A DNA stretch of 64,000 nucleotides, taken from assembly GCA_008638375.1 (NCBI GenBank), contig CM018032.1, forward strand, positions 6,337,501 through 6,401,500, in the 5' to 3' direction. Under the pieces are notes generated by a model that was not told the origin of the DNA, searched no databases, and saw nothing but the letters and a program-made list of their open reading frames with translations. Origin of the DNA: Nyssa sinensis. Taxonomy: Eukaryota > Streptophyta > Magnoliopsida > Cornales > Nyssaceae. This document shows, piece by piece, positions 11,788 to 22,539 of the stretch (position 1 is its first letter; every line of letters begins with the position of its first letter). The position numbers and the translations under genes are program-made.

Positions 11788-13696
11788 ATGTTTGCTTCTT
11801 CTTCGTCTTCTGGTATTGGTGACGGCACAGGGAGCCCTTTGGAGGCGACTGTGTCGTCTTATGTAAAAAATGTAAGTAGTCCTTCCGCCAGTAGTACTGA
11901 AAATAGGTCTGTAGGATCCCTTTACAGTTCTGAGGTTAGGGTAGTTGATGCCTTTATAGAATCCAGGAATAGGGTTGGGGAAGCTTCTGGTAAACCTTCC
12001 CAGAAAGAAAAGGGTGAAAGTGCTGTTACCTAGAGCTTGTTAGATGAGTGGAGGGTGAAGTATAACTTCCCCTCTAATGTTACATGTAAGGTACCGAGCC
12101 CCCTAGATCGCCCTTATGATATTGAAGATGGTGAGATCTGTGTTTATCTCGCTTGGTTTGAGATGGGGTTGAGGCTTCCACTCCCTAATTCACTTAGGCC
12201 ATTCTTTTGTTGGTTTGATCTTTGCCCTGCCGACCTTAACCTCAATAGTTGGTCGCATCTCTTAGGATTCATAGTGCTAGGGTATCTGAACGATGTAGAC
12301 GTGTCAGTCAATCTGATCCATAGTAATATGGGTTTGAAGTATATGAGGTCAGAAAGCCTCTTCTATATGTCTTTCGATAGGGGGTTCAGACCTTTATCCT
12401 CTGTACCCACTTCCAATAAAACTTGGAAGAAGTGGTACTTCTTTGTTGGAGGAGGATGGGAGCGTGCAGACTTCCAGAGCTATATCTCAACATTCCCCCA
12501 AAGTACGGGTTTCAAGGGTGAGACCCCATTTTCTTGTAACTGTTATTGCTCTGTTTTATAATTTCTCTTCTGAACTGCTTAACTAATGTGCTTGTTTCTC
12601 CTATGCAGATAAGAGTGCTTGGAGGAGGTCCATTTTTACTACCGACCTTCAAGACTAGTACCGTTAGCTCCTTAAGACTTCTAAACGAGCTCACACCATT
12701 ATCATTACCCCAGAGAATCTGACGGCTGCAAAAGCCCGTACTAAGGAGCTTAAGAAAAAATTGATGACGAAGTGGGCCTCAGAGCTAGAGCCACAGTCGA
12801 TGGGGGAGGCTTCTCCCCAAATTGAGCCTGAGCCTTCCCTACAAATGAAAAGGAGGAGGTTGATCTCTAGTTCTCCCGACCATCCTCCTTCTGAGGGCGA
12901 GAGGGAGGCTCCCCTCCCTATCACGATGGTTCTTCCCGCCCCTGTTAGTCGAACAAGCAAGGGGAAGCCAACCAAAGCTTCTGATGATATTGGGTACCAA
13001 GCCACTAAGAGGGCCCTAAAGCAGTTCTGGGATAAGGGCCATCAGAAGTTCAAGTCACAAAAGCCGGAAAAGTTACTGGCTGAGCTTGCCTCCCTTCAGA
13101 TCAAGGTAACTTCTGATTTCTCCTATTTTCTCCCTCCTTTTTCTTTTATTATAATTCACTTTCCTGTTTTATATCCTGCAGTGCATGCACACATTTGTAG
13201 CTCTGACAGACATTTCTCCAAATTCAAAAGAAATTGACAAACTTCAAATTGAATTGGACGAGGTTAGGCTGCAGCTCGGTACGGCCCAGTCTGCTGCTCA
13301 TGCTACCGAGGAAAATCTGAAGGAGGCCAACAATTCCTTGGCCGTTCTGGAGTCTGAGAAGGATCTTCACATTCGGGAGGCAGAAAGATTTCGGGGGGAA
13401 TGCACGATCTTCGGTACCTCTATAATCAAAAGCTCCAGGATGCTGTTGATCATGCCAAGATCGAGATCGAGGCAGAGATGAGGGAGGAAGTTGAAAAAAT
13501 GGGTGACGAGCTGATCCAATTTGGTTTTGACAACTTCCGATCCAAGTTTCTTGCTAAGTTTCTGGATTTCGACTTGCCGTCGATTGTGAGTCCTGGAGTT
13601 GCTCCTCCTAAAGCTGCTGCTCCGAGCAAAGATGCCGAAGCCACCCCTTCTGAACTTCCCTCAGCAGAGGGACCTGTCCCTACTGATAAAGCTTAG
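11788..13696 (+). pseudogene. Antisense gene of element 1 (Transposase_28 / 'putative gypsy type transposon' family)
   Basis: It runs opposite to gag-pol. Inferred exons are 11,788-12,517, 12,609-13,105 and 13,182-13,696, with donors G/GTGAGA and AAG/GTAACT and acceptors TATGCAG and CCTGCAG. Exon 1 carries the family core: PSNVTCKVPSPLDRPYD, then an acidic stretch, FEMGLRLPLPNSLRPFF and LNLNSWSHLLGFIVL. Exon 2 is charged with a KRRR patch, possibly nuclear. Exon 3 is a heptad-rich coiled coil (LQIELDEVRLQLGTAQSAAH) ending in an Ala/Pro tail. Stops interrupt exon 1 (about 12,031) and exon 2 (two, about 12,657-12,670), and a frameshift breaks exon 3 near 13,395. The same gene with the same intron positions is in element 2. 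Function in Tat elements is unknown. Confidence 0.8.
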
Positions 13697-14341
13697 GATT
13701 CCTTATGCATAATTTTTCTTTTTATTTTTGAATTCTGATGTATACAAACATTTTTGTCAATGGAACTGCCTTTTCTTCAGATCTTTCAATGCCTTTGCCT
13801 TTTTATAACACTTGTGAATTTTGAAAATCGTTGTGAATGCCAAGTATATTCAGTATTGTCCCAGGTTATTGCTGCTCTGTAGTAGATGGGCTCTAGCCCT
13901 TAAAACTTGCAATTATCGTAAGTAAAGTTGTTCAAGAGCTTTTTGTCTTTCAGATCAGTCATAAGAATCAATCTTCTGAACAAAGGAACTTGTAATAATC
14001 TGAGTAAAACCGAATCTGAAATTGGAGGCATCTGAATTAGAACTTGTACTGAATGACTTGCTCAGCAGGCTTTTCTAAAAGCAAACCGTCCAAGGCTTTA
14101 ATTGCTGAGCAAAGTAACTTGTGATAATACTTGGACTGATCATTTCTGGATAGTAATTGAGCAAATTTTCGATAATCAGACCTTTAAGGTCAAAACTTAC
14201 TGATAAGAACTTAAGAAGATTCATAACAGTTGGCCAGAATTGGTATCTGACTAAAAGATGTTTGTAATCACATAGCTGAACAGCTGGATCAAATCTTTCG
14301 TTTTCAGTTTGGAAAGTAACCGAGCAGGTTTACTGAGACGG

Positions 14342-14790
14342 ACCAGACCTAAAGGGCTTGTATTAGGTACAATGCACTTAGGGGTCAATAAGACGGACCA
14401 GACTTGGGGATCTGTGCATTAGGATGGGCCAGAATTGAAGGTCTGTACATTAAGATGGACCAGACCTAAGGGTCTATACATTAAGATGGACCAGACTTAA
14501 GGGTCTGTACAATAAGATGGGCCAGACCTAAGGGTCTGTACATTAAGATGGACCAGACCTAAGGGTCTATACATTAAGATGGACCAGACTTAAGGGTCTG
14601 TACAATAAGATGGGCCAGACCTAAGGGTCTGTACATTAAGATGGACCAGACTTGAAGGTCTGTACATTAAGATAGACCAGACATAAGGGTCTGTACATTA
14701 AGATGGACCAGACCTAAGGGTCTGTACATTAAGATGGACCAGACCTAAGGGTCTGTAAATTAAGATGGACCAGAATTGAAGTTCTGTACG
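14342..14790 (-). repeat. 31-bp minisatellite in the 3' region of element 1
   Basis: About thirteen tandem copies of a 31-bp unit of the type GACCAGACCTAAGGGTCTGT+ACATTAAGATG. Each contains a CAGACC-TAAG-GGTCTG dyad. A three-unit block (93 bp) is itself repeated exactly or nearly so between about 14,450 and 14,640. The array lies between integrase and the antisense gene. Its first part (14,342-14,426) matches the complete ~84-bp unit of element 2. Confidence 0.9.
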
Positions 14791-14823
14791 TTATATGAAA
14801 ACACTTTTAAAGAAAAAGACTTT

Positions 14824-16054
14824 TATTGGTAATACTTCCGTAAGTGTTCTATGTTCCAAGGTCTGGGAATAGGCTTTCCAACCATGTCTTCCAGCCAATT
14901 AGTGGTAGTTCTAACAATCTTCGTTACTCTTAGGGGCCTTTCTAGTTGGGTGAGAACTTTCCCATAGTAGGATCTTTAGTGTTTGGAAACACCCTTCTCA
15001 GGATGAGATCTCCAATTCGAAAGTTGATAGGTTTTAGCCCCAATTTGGAAGTGTTGGCCATCCTGTGCTGATATGCTTCCATCCTGATCTTGGCTTGATC
15101 CATTTTTTCCTCAAGTAAGTCTAAATCTTCTTCAAGCTGCTGGTCATTGGCTTTTTGGTTGAAAGTTTTAATCCTCAAAGTAGGCATACGAATCTCAACA
15201 GGGATCACTGCTTCGGTACCATAGGCAAGCGAAAAGGGAGTTTCAGAGGTTGGCATTCTTCTAGTTGTTCTGTAGGCCCAGAGTACTCCAGGGAGTTCTT
15301 CAACCTATTTTCCCTTGGCTTCTTCCAACCTTTTCTTAAGTGCATCAAGGATTGTTCGGTTGGTGACCTATGCTTGCCCGTTGGCTTGGGGATGGCCAGG
15401 AGAGAAAAAATGTTGATTGATATGCAGGTCTTGACAGAATTTCCTAAAAACTTTACCAACAAATTGTGTACCGTTGTTTGAGACGATCATGCGTGGTATG
15501 CCGAACCTGCAAACTATGTTCTTCCAAGTGAAACTCTTGACTTCTTTTTCAGTAATGTGTGTTAGAGGCTCTGCTTCTACCCATTTAGAGAAATAGTCGA
15601 TGGCTACCAAAAGGTATTTCCTGTTTGGTGCAGCCTTAGGCAATGGGCCTATGATGTCTATCCCCCACTGAACAAAAGGCCATAGGCTGACCATAGGAAT
15701 GAGCTTATGGTGGGACTGGTGTTGGTAGGGAGCGAACCTTTGACATTTGTTGCACTTTTGGATGTACTGCTTAGCCTACCTCAATATTCCAGGCCAGTAG
15801 TAGCCCTGTGTTAGAGCTCAGTGGGCTATGGTTCTGCCCCCATTATGATTTCCACAAATTCCTTCGTGTATTTCTGCCAGAACATATTGAGATTCTTTTG
15901 GATTTAAACACCGCAACAGGGGTTGAGAATAAGATCTTCTGTAAAGCTTCCAGCTCAAGATCAGGTACCGAGCTGATCTTATTCGGATCATTCTGGCCTG
16001 GTTCTTGTCTTCTAGAAGGAGCCCTCTTTCCAGGTATTGGAGGATGAGAGTCAT
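14824..16054 (-). pseudogene. Integrase region of element 1
   Basis: From the N-terminus: HHCC zinc-binding region (EIHEGICGNHNGG at 15,818-16,054), catalytic core at 15,368-15,694 (WGIDIIGPLP, VAIDYFSKWVEAEPL, SNNGTQF, SPGHPQANGQA), then the C-terminal part at 14,942-15,256 ending in a KIVRTTTNWLEDM-type module with the stop near 14,824. Integrases use a D-D-E triad. The second D, expected in (S/T)DNGTQF, is N here. There are several frame breaks, so it is inactive. Confidence 0.85.
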
Positions 16055-16060
16055 CCAGTT

Positions 16061-16606
16061 CTAGGGTTGCTCAGTAGCTTGGATGACTTGGACCTCCTCT
16101 ATGCTTGGTCTTGTTTGATGGGAGATCTTTAGCGTGGAATCTCCTTTTGACCTCAGGTGAGATGCCATGTTTGCCAAAGCATCAGCTCTGCAGTTCTGGC
16201 CTCTTTCTATTTTTTGAATAGAGAACGTTTGGAAAGAGCGTTTCAATGATTTAATAAGTTCTGAATACCGAAGCATCCTGTCATCTTTGATGGCAAACTC
16301 TCCCAGAACTTGGCTCACCACCAATTGGGAATCAGAGAAGACTTCAAGGTTCTGAGCCTCGTATTCTAGTGCTAACTTCATCCCGAGGATAAGGGCTTCG
16401 TACTCTGCTTCATTGTTGAAGGCTCTGAACCCCAAGCTGACTGCCTTCTCTGCTATAAGCCCGTCGGGGGATTGTAGTACCAAGCCTACACTAGAACCAT
16501 GGTCTGTGGACGATTCGTTAGTGTAAAGCTGCCATGTTCCCAAGCTTTCACAGACCTGTACCTTGTCTTGCAGTGCTGGGGTGAACTCAGCAACAAAATC
16601 TGTCAA
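16061..16606 (-). pseudogene. Second RNase H (aRH, RVT_3-like) of element 1
   Basis: A 181-codon open frame carrying the archaeal-type RNase H core: LYTNESSTDHGS, GLVLQSPDG, NNEAEYEALILGMKLALE, VFSDSQLVVSQVLGEF and ADALANMAS. The first motif is normally TDG; here D and G are changed to N and E, which removes one catalytic acid. It sits between the RT-linked RNase H and integrase, an arrangement diagnostic of the Tat lineage. Confidence 0.85.
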
Positions 16607-16639
16607 GGCTTGCCCTTTGATAGAGATTCGTGGAACATA

Positions 16640-17664
16640 GGATATGTCAAATTCCCATTGACCATTTGACTAACCGCCCTGAGACCTCAGGTTTCCTCAG
16701 AACTAACTTCAAGGGGTAAGCAGTTGGAATTTCAATGGGATGCGCTTGGAAGTAAGGGCGGAGCTTCCGGCCAGATATTATCAGTGCATAGGCCAGCTTT
16801 TCAATCTCAGGATATCTTTTCTCTATGTTTGATAATGCCCGACTGACATAAAATATGGGCTTCTGGACCCCCCTATGTTGTCTGACCATTACAGAACTGA
16901 CTGCGTTTTTGGAGATTGTAAGATAGAGAAGTAGCTTCTCTCCATGGACTGGCTTTTATAAGAGTTCAGGCGAAGCTAGGTGTTCCTTTAGCTCTTGAAA
17001 GGCTTTTTCATACTCTTCTGTCCATTGTAGAGCTCTGTTGCCCTTTAAGGCTTTAAAGAACGGTAAACAGCAATCAGTGGATTTGGAGATAAACCTGCTC
17101 AGAGCTGCGATTCTGCCATTCAGAGCTTGAATGTCTTTCTTAGTCTTTGGAGACTCCAGTCCAACCAGAGCCCCAATCTGAGTGGGGTCTACTTCTATGC
17201 CTCTTTAGAAGACAATGTATCTCAGGAACTTTCCTTTCGTTACACCAAAGGTGCACTTTGAGGTATTGAGCTTCATCTTGTATTGCCTCAGGATGTCAAA
17301 TGTTTGAGCCAGGTGCTGGAGGTAGCTACTCTTCCATAGGCTTTTGACCAGCATATCATCAATATACACTTCCATGGTACTGCCGATCAAAGGGCTGGAC
17401 ATCTTATTAACCAGACGCTGGTATGTGGCCCCAACATTTTTTAGTCCGAACGGCATCACTCTATAGCAATAGAGACCTCGTTCGGTTATGAATGCTGTCT
17501 TTTCCTGGTCTAGAGGATACATCTGGATTTGATTATATCCTGAATAGGCATCCATGAAGCTCATAAGTTCGTGCCCTACGGTAGTATCAACTAGCTGATC
17601 TATCCTCGGCAAAGGACTCTCCACTTGCCATTTTTCTTCTTGATCAGAACGGTGTTGGCAAACC
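16640..17664 (-). pseudogene. Reverse transcriptase and RT-linked RNase H, element 1
   Basis: The RT fragment has LPRIDQLVD, MDAYSGYNQIQM, FITERGLYCYRVMPFGLKN and the catalytic YIDDMLVKS, all in 17,205-17,624. The RNase H fragment (QKPIFYVSRALSNIEKRYPE) is at 16,647-16,889. The N-terminal RT is damaged: KKNGKWRV is joined directly to LPRIDQLVD sequence, losing the VDYxDLNKACPKDSF motif seen in element 2. Several stops and frame changes follow. Inactive. Confidence 0.85.
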
Positions 17665-18304
17665 TTCCGAGCAGCCTGTCTAACTCGTTTTGTTTTGGAT
17701 GGATTTGAGCACCCCTCATAACAATAGTACGGTCCATAGACTCTGCAACTTCTTCAGCTCTTTGTGGGCCCCTAGGCAAGATTGGTTGCTACGACTCAAG
17801 CCTCGCGGCTTCAGGGCCTATATGGACAAGATGATCTCGGCCCATGGCCGGGAGATTACTTTGGTATTCCTGGACTAGAGGTGCAGGAACTACTTAAGGT
17901 TGAGACTCTTGTGGTGCTAGATTCACTCAAGAAGTCCTAAGGGTTGGAGCCCTAGTTGTACTTCAATAATGGACTTCTGGAATAAAGGTTGGTATCCCTT
18001 TGCCTGCGGCTGTCGACGACTAGAGATCTACATGAATGTGAGCAGTAGTAGGAGGTTGCGTCCTTTGATTAGTCGTGTTGACAGGTGGATTCAAAGGATT
18101 AGCTTCACGATTCTGAGTGAGCATTTCCAGAGTTCTGGACATGGCTAGAAGTTGTTCTTGCATCAACTGGTTTTGCCGTTTGACTTGGTCGAGCTCTTGT
18201 CGCACGGGATCATTTGTTCGTCCTCTTCCTCGTCTGGCAGGTGGTCAGGGTTGAGGGTTTAGAGGATCTTGAGTATTCTTTCTCGGTCGGAGATTGGGAG
18301 CCAT
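17665..18304 (-). pseudogene. Truncated gag of element 1, fused to RT
   Basis: It starts with ATG at 18,304 (MAPNLRPRKN, as in element 3 at 48,613) and has a Gln/Leu-rich coiled coil (ELDQVKRQNQLMQEQLLAMS at 18,020-18,205). It then loses frame. The gag motif LLGRFA runs straight into NTVLIKKKNGKWR of RT at about 17,665, so the capsid core, zinc knuckle and protease are deleted. Confidence 0.8.
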
Positions 18305-18375
18305 AATCCTCCAGTGAGAAGGAAGATGAGTTTGTTCATAAGTAGAGCACTTGGTGGAATAAGCAATTGTCGTTT

Positions 18376-18391
18376 CCCACAGACGACGCCA
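18376..18391 (-). other. Primer-binding site of element 1
   Basis: Three bases inside the 5' LTR the sense strand reads TGGCGTCGTCTGTGGG, a TGG-starting tRNA-complementary site. Element 3 has the near-identical TGGCGTTGTCTGTAGG at the same offset. Confidence 0.65.
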
Positions 18392-18394
18392 AAC

Positions 18395-18945
18395 TGATGC
18401 TGTACTTTTTGGCTGGTGTGGATTTCAAACTCTGCTCCTTGAAGAACACTCAAAGAAGAAGATCAGAGGACCACCAGATTGGCTCCAGTGGTAGCCGCTC
18501 CGATGCTTAAGTTAATAAAACTGAATTGAACAGACTGTGATGTAAGCCAAAAAATGAGCATGAATATAAAAACGTACCTTAGGGTTTTATTTATAAGCTT
18601 AGTGATTCCTAAGTTGATTAGGATTTGGAGTCATGATAGTAGGGATTTGATCACCGGAGAATGGCAGTTACCTTATTGGATACTGTGCTTGAGAGATAAC
18701 CATAGGTGGCAGTTTTCTTGTTGAAGACTGTTTCCTTATCTTCTGCTCGGTAGGATGTTGAAGGCGGTGATGAGTTCTGAAACCCGGAGAGTGCTTAGAA
18801 GGCCTTATGCTCAGGCCTGTGAGCTCTGGAGGAAAAGGGGATAAGTATGCTCTGAATAACCGAGTGTCTGAGTATGCTCTTGATGGCCGAATTTCGTAAT
18901 CACACGTGTCACATGGAGACTGGTCTGTCGTTTTGTGGTATATCA
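18395..18945 (-). repeat. 5' LTR of element 1
   Basis: 551 bp, TGATATACC...GCATCA on the sense strand, followed on the plus strand by the TATAT target duplication. Confidence 0.92.
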
Positions 18946-19070
18946 TATATATATATATAAAAATTCAATCCAAAAAAAATCATAATATTTTATAAAGTAA
19001 AAATTTATTTTTTAGGTATTCTAGATAAATAAAAAATGTTATATATTTTTTTGGATTAAAGAATTTTTTG

Positions 19071-19280
19071 TATCTATTATTTAGTATTTTTTAAAATGTA
19101 TTTTGAAGGTTAGTTTGGTCTAATTAATAATATTTTTTAACGGTGTTAAAATGTAAGTTAACAATTAGATTTTTTTATATTAAAAATTTCTTTTTTGGAT
19201 ATTTTAGATAGAAAACATATATCATGAACTTTTTGAATTGAAAAAATTATTTTAAGGATTTTATAGTATTTTTTCCTAGA

Positions 19281-19286
<6 letters not shown>
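19071..19286 (-). repeat. Right arm of the foldback element
   Basis: Inverted partner of 10,591-10,811. Between 18,951 and this arm lies an AT-rich centre with a shorter inverted pair (TCCAAAAAAAAT and its complement near 19,050). Confidence 0.7.
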
Positions 19287-19328
<42 letters not shown>

Positions 19329-19719
19329 GTAGAATTTTAGCCCTTTTAAAATTAGCTCATCCCAAAATTTAGGTTAATTCCAATCTTTACCCATTATTTT
19401 TTTCATTTTTTACCCTAGAATTTTGGGTCCCCACAATTTTCGCCCAACCAAAAATTCTCACTATAATTTTCTCCAAAAACTTTCTAACCTTCTTATAATA
19501 ATCTTCCTAACCTTAAAGAAAATGTTTAATATACCGGTTTGGTTTATTGTGTCAGTTTTTTTTTTTTTTGAAATTAATGAATGTGTTTAGTATTTTTATT
19601 TAAATTTTAAAAAAAAGTTATAATAGATGATGTTATTTGATAAACTAATTCGATGTATCTAATATTAAACTTTTTCTAATTCTGTCATTGGTTTGAATTG
19701 TAATGCATTTAACTCCACC

Positions 19720-19755
<36 letters not shown>

Positions 19756-20288
19756 TGATATACCACATAGTGACAGACCAATCTCTGTGTGACACGTGTG
19801 ACTACAGACTAGTTAAAGTTCAACCATTTAGAGTAGATTCAAACATTTAGCCTCCAGAGCTCATAAGACCGAGTACAAGGCCTTCAGAGCATCCCTCAGG
19901 GTTTAGAGCTTGTCATTGCCTTGAATATCCTACCAAGCTAAGGAAAAGGAAACAGTTTTCAACAAGGAAACTGTCACCTATGGATATTTATCAAGTGTAG
20001 TGTCCAACACGGTAACCGCCATTCTTCGATAATCAAATCTCTACATTCATGGCTTCAAATCCTAATCAACTTAGGAAACTCGTAGCCTATAAATAAAATC
20101 CTAAGGTATGCTGTCACATTCATGTTCATTCTTTGGTTTACAAGTACAGTATTTCAATTCAGTTTTATTGACTTAAGCATCGGAGCGGCTACCGCCGGAG
20201 CCAATCCGGTGGCCCTCTGATCCTTCTCTTTGAGTGTTCCTCAGGTAACGGAGTTCGGAGCCCATACCGACCAAAAAATGCAGCATCA
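19756..20288 (+). repeat. 5' LTR of element 2
   Basis: 533 bp, TGATATACC...GCAGCATCA. It is inserted at the right edge of a (TG)n(TA)n microsatellite (19,722-19,755). Confidence 0.92.
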
Positions 20289-21784
20289 GTTGGCAGAGAC
20301 CACCAGCCATCAGCAACCGCAGGCAGGGGGATACCAACCTTTATTCCAGACGTTCACTATCGCAGTACCACTAGGATCCCAACTTCAGTGGCTTCTGGGG
20401 CAAACACAGTACCCCATGAGTTCCAGTCACAAGCAACATTAGTTACCCCAGTTCAGGAACACCAAAATCCTCCTCCAACCGTGGGATATGATAATCCCGC
20501 TTATACGGGAGTTGAAACCGCAAGACAAGAATCACAGCAAATCCCGCCTAGGGACCCACGGAGGACTGAAGAGGTTACGGATTCTATGGACTATATTGCT
20601 GTTGTGAAAGGTATCCAAATCCCTCTAGACCAAGATGAGCTAGCTAGGCTGGTCAAAAGATTTGCCACGCCTTTCACTCCTGCTATCATGGCTGAGGAGA
20701 GGCCTAGGAAATTTGTCGTCCCAAAGTTCACCCTTTATGATGGGACTAGGGACCTAGTCGACCATCTATCTCATTACCATCACACTATGGGACTTCCGAC
20801 GCTTTTATGTGCCGTACATTCATAATTAGCCTCAAAGGTACTGCTCTAAAGTGGTTTCACCACCTCTCACCGAGCTCAGTCACCAGCTTCTATGAGCTCG
20901 GCAAACGCTTCCTTGACAGGTTTATGACTAGTAGAAGGTTAAGGAACGGCCCAAAGTTCTTGCTCAACGTAAAAAAAATTCAAATGGGAGCCTCTTCGGG
21001 ATTACATTGCACGTTTCAACACCGAGCTTACAAAAATTACAGATTGCAGCCCATGCTTTCTCGTGGCTGCTATGACCTCTGGCCTTGCTCAAGGAGGCTT
21101 CAGGGATTCTCTAACAAAGAACCCCTCTGCCGACATGGCAGCCCTCATGGATCGGGCTAGGAAGTACATAAACCTAGAGGAATTAAAGAACACCTCTCAA
21201 AAGGTTAAAGAGCAAGCCTAGCAGGACAACTAGAAGAAGGATTCCAGTGCAACCAGGAAGAGGGTCAGAAGCCCAGATAAAAGAACGACCTCCAGAACTC
21301 CAGGTAGCACTGGACCAAGGGGACTTACCACCTTCACTCATTTTAACGCCTCCCCAGCTCACATATTTCAGCAAGTCCAAACACGTGAAAACCTAAGGTG
21401 GCCAGAGCCGATGAGAGGCAATCCTAGCAACAAGGATTGGAGTAGGTATTGTGATTTCCACAAGGACTACGGGCATACAACTGATGCATGCAGGTCCCTT
21501 AAACTGGAAATTGAGCAGCTCATACGGAGAGGACGGCTACGAGAGTTTGTCAAGCAGGATGGGAGGCAAAACCCCGTGATGACAGACCTCAGCAGAGGAG
21601 GCTGGAGCAGAGGCTGGAACAAAGAGATGGACGAAACAAGCCTCAGTAGCAGAACAATCAGGTTATCTTCATCCTTCATGCAGACACCTCGACATCAGGA
21701 ACGTCTAATAGAGCAAGAAAACGGTATGCTCGAGAGGCCAGAGTCACTCCCAGTATCTTACAGATCACTAATGTTGAGAAGAAA
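20289..21784 (+). pseudogene. Gag of element 2
   Basis: Broken into three frames. 20,388-20,825 has the capsid-type start (DSMDYIAVVKGIQIPLDQDE, MAEERPRKFVVPKFTLYDGT, DHLSHYHHTM). 20,807-21,160 has the core (FIISLKGTALKWFHHL, FYELGKRFLDRFMTSRRLR). 21,411-21,788 has the CDFHKDYGHTTDAC zinc-binding motif followed by SLKLEIEQLIRRGRLREFV. Relative to element 3 the N-terminus is missing. Frames change near 20,800 and 21,000. Confidence 0.85.
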
Positions 21785-22290
21785 TTGAGGCCAGTACCTG
21801 AGATCCAGTTCTCAGATCAAGATCTTGTAGGGGTGCAATGTCCTCACAGTGATGCCCTCGTCATCTCTCTCAAGATTACCAACTTTGAGATCCGAAGAGT
21901 CTTGGTGGACACAAGGAGTTCTGCGAATGTGCTATTCTACGAACCCCTCAAGATCTTGCAGGGGTGCACTATCCTCATAGTGATGCCCTCGTCATCTCTT
22001 TCAAGATTGCCAACTTTGAGATTCGAAGAGTCTTGGTGGACACAAGGAGTTCTGCGAATGTGCTATTCTACGAACCCCTCAAACAGATAAAGCTTAATCC
22101 TAATGACATCAAATCCACCGTTGCAATCATAGCAGGATTTGACGGGAACCTTAGTACGCCATTGAGGAGGATTGATCTTCCCACCACAACAGGAGAGGGA
22201 GATGGACAAAAGACCACGATATCAGAATACAAGGTTTTGAACTCTAAGTCCCCTTACAATGTCATAATTGGAAGACCTTGGTTACACTAA
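21785..22290 (+). pseudogene. Aspartic protease of element 2 with internal duplication
   Basis: The active-site region reads VLVDTRSSANVLFYEPLK. Retroviral-type proteases need D-T/S-G, so the Gly is replaced by Arg. A 131-bp segment containing this motif is present twice in tandem (from about 21,821 and 21,952). Since 131 is not a multiple of three, the copies lie in different frames. The C-terminal part (PYNVIIGRPWLH, the conserved IxGRxWL motif) is in frame with the second copy. Confidence 0.85.
21821..22082 (+). repeat. 131-bp tandem duplication in the protease
   Basis: Two adjacent near-identical copies, each starting GATCTTGxAGGGGTGCA and ending CGAACCCCTCA. Both carry the same altered DTR codon, so the Gly-to-Arg change preceded or accompanied the duplication. 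Confidence 0.9.
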
Positions 22291-22539
22291 ATGGGAGTGG
22301 TCACCTCAACCCTCTACCAATGCTTGAAGTACGTCCATAATCATGCTGTCTACTCCATCAGAGGATATCAACCGACCTCTCGAGAGTGTCACACTCTCGC
22401 TCTCAAAGAAAGGGCCTCCAAATAGAAATTATTGCACGCTCATGTATACGTGGATCCAGACCTTTCCCACCATCACGAGGCAAAAGACTGCCATTCCAGA
22501 ATTGATGAGCCTCTGAGCCCTAGAGGAAGGGACAGCAAG

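Larger units (their letters stand above)
10812..18945 (-). mobile_element. Ty3/gypsy Tat-lineage LTR retrotransposon, element 1
   Basis: An LTR-bounded element of 8,134 bp whose sense strand is minus. The LTRs are 10,812-11,361 (3' LTR) and 18,395-18,945 (5' LTR), flanked by TATAT at 10,807-10,811 and 18,946-18,950. Order on the minus strand: PBS-like site, truncated gag fused to RT, RNase H, a second archaeal-type RNase H (aRH), integrase, a tandem-repeat region, a convergent antisense gene and a polypurine tract. Dual RNase H, the antisense Transposase_28-type gene and the repeat-rich 3' region point to the Tat lineage. The two LTRs differ at several percent of sites by eye, mostly transitions, so the insertion is not recent. 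Protease and part of RT are deleted, so it is non-autonomous. Confidence 0.92.
10551..19510. mobile_element. hAT-like repeat, split by nested insertions
   Basis: The left part (10,551-10,590: CAATGGTGAAAGGCCTGGGT, then TTGGGCTGAAACTTTCC) and the right part (about 19,322-19,510: AGAATTTTAGCCC, repeated AAAATTT words) read as one dispersed repeat. The uninterrupted equivalent is seen around 57,993-58,260. The start resembles the CARTGGCGGATC terminus of plant hAT elements. The pieces are separated by the foldback element, which is itself split by retroelement 1. The right limit is approximate. Confidence 0.4.

Noticed and set aside
15155..15481. Plus-strand ORFs opposite integrase of element 1 (and similar ones opposite RT and RNase H)
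   Set aside because: They mirror the minus-strand pol frames and show no family motifs of their own, unlike the antisense gene at 11,788-13,696.
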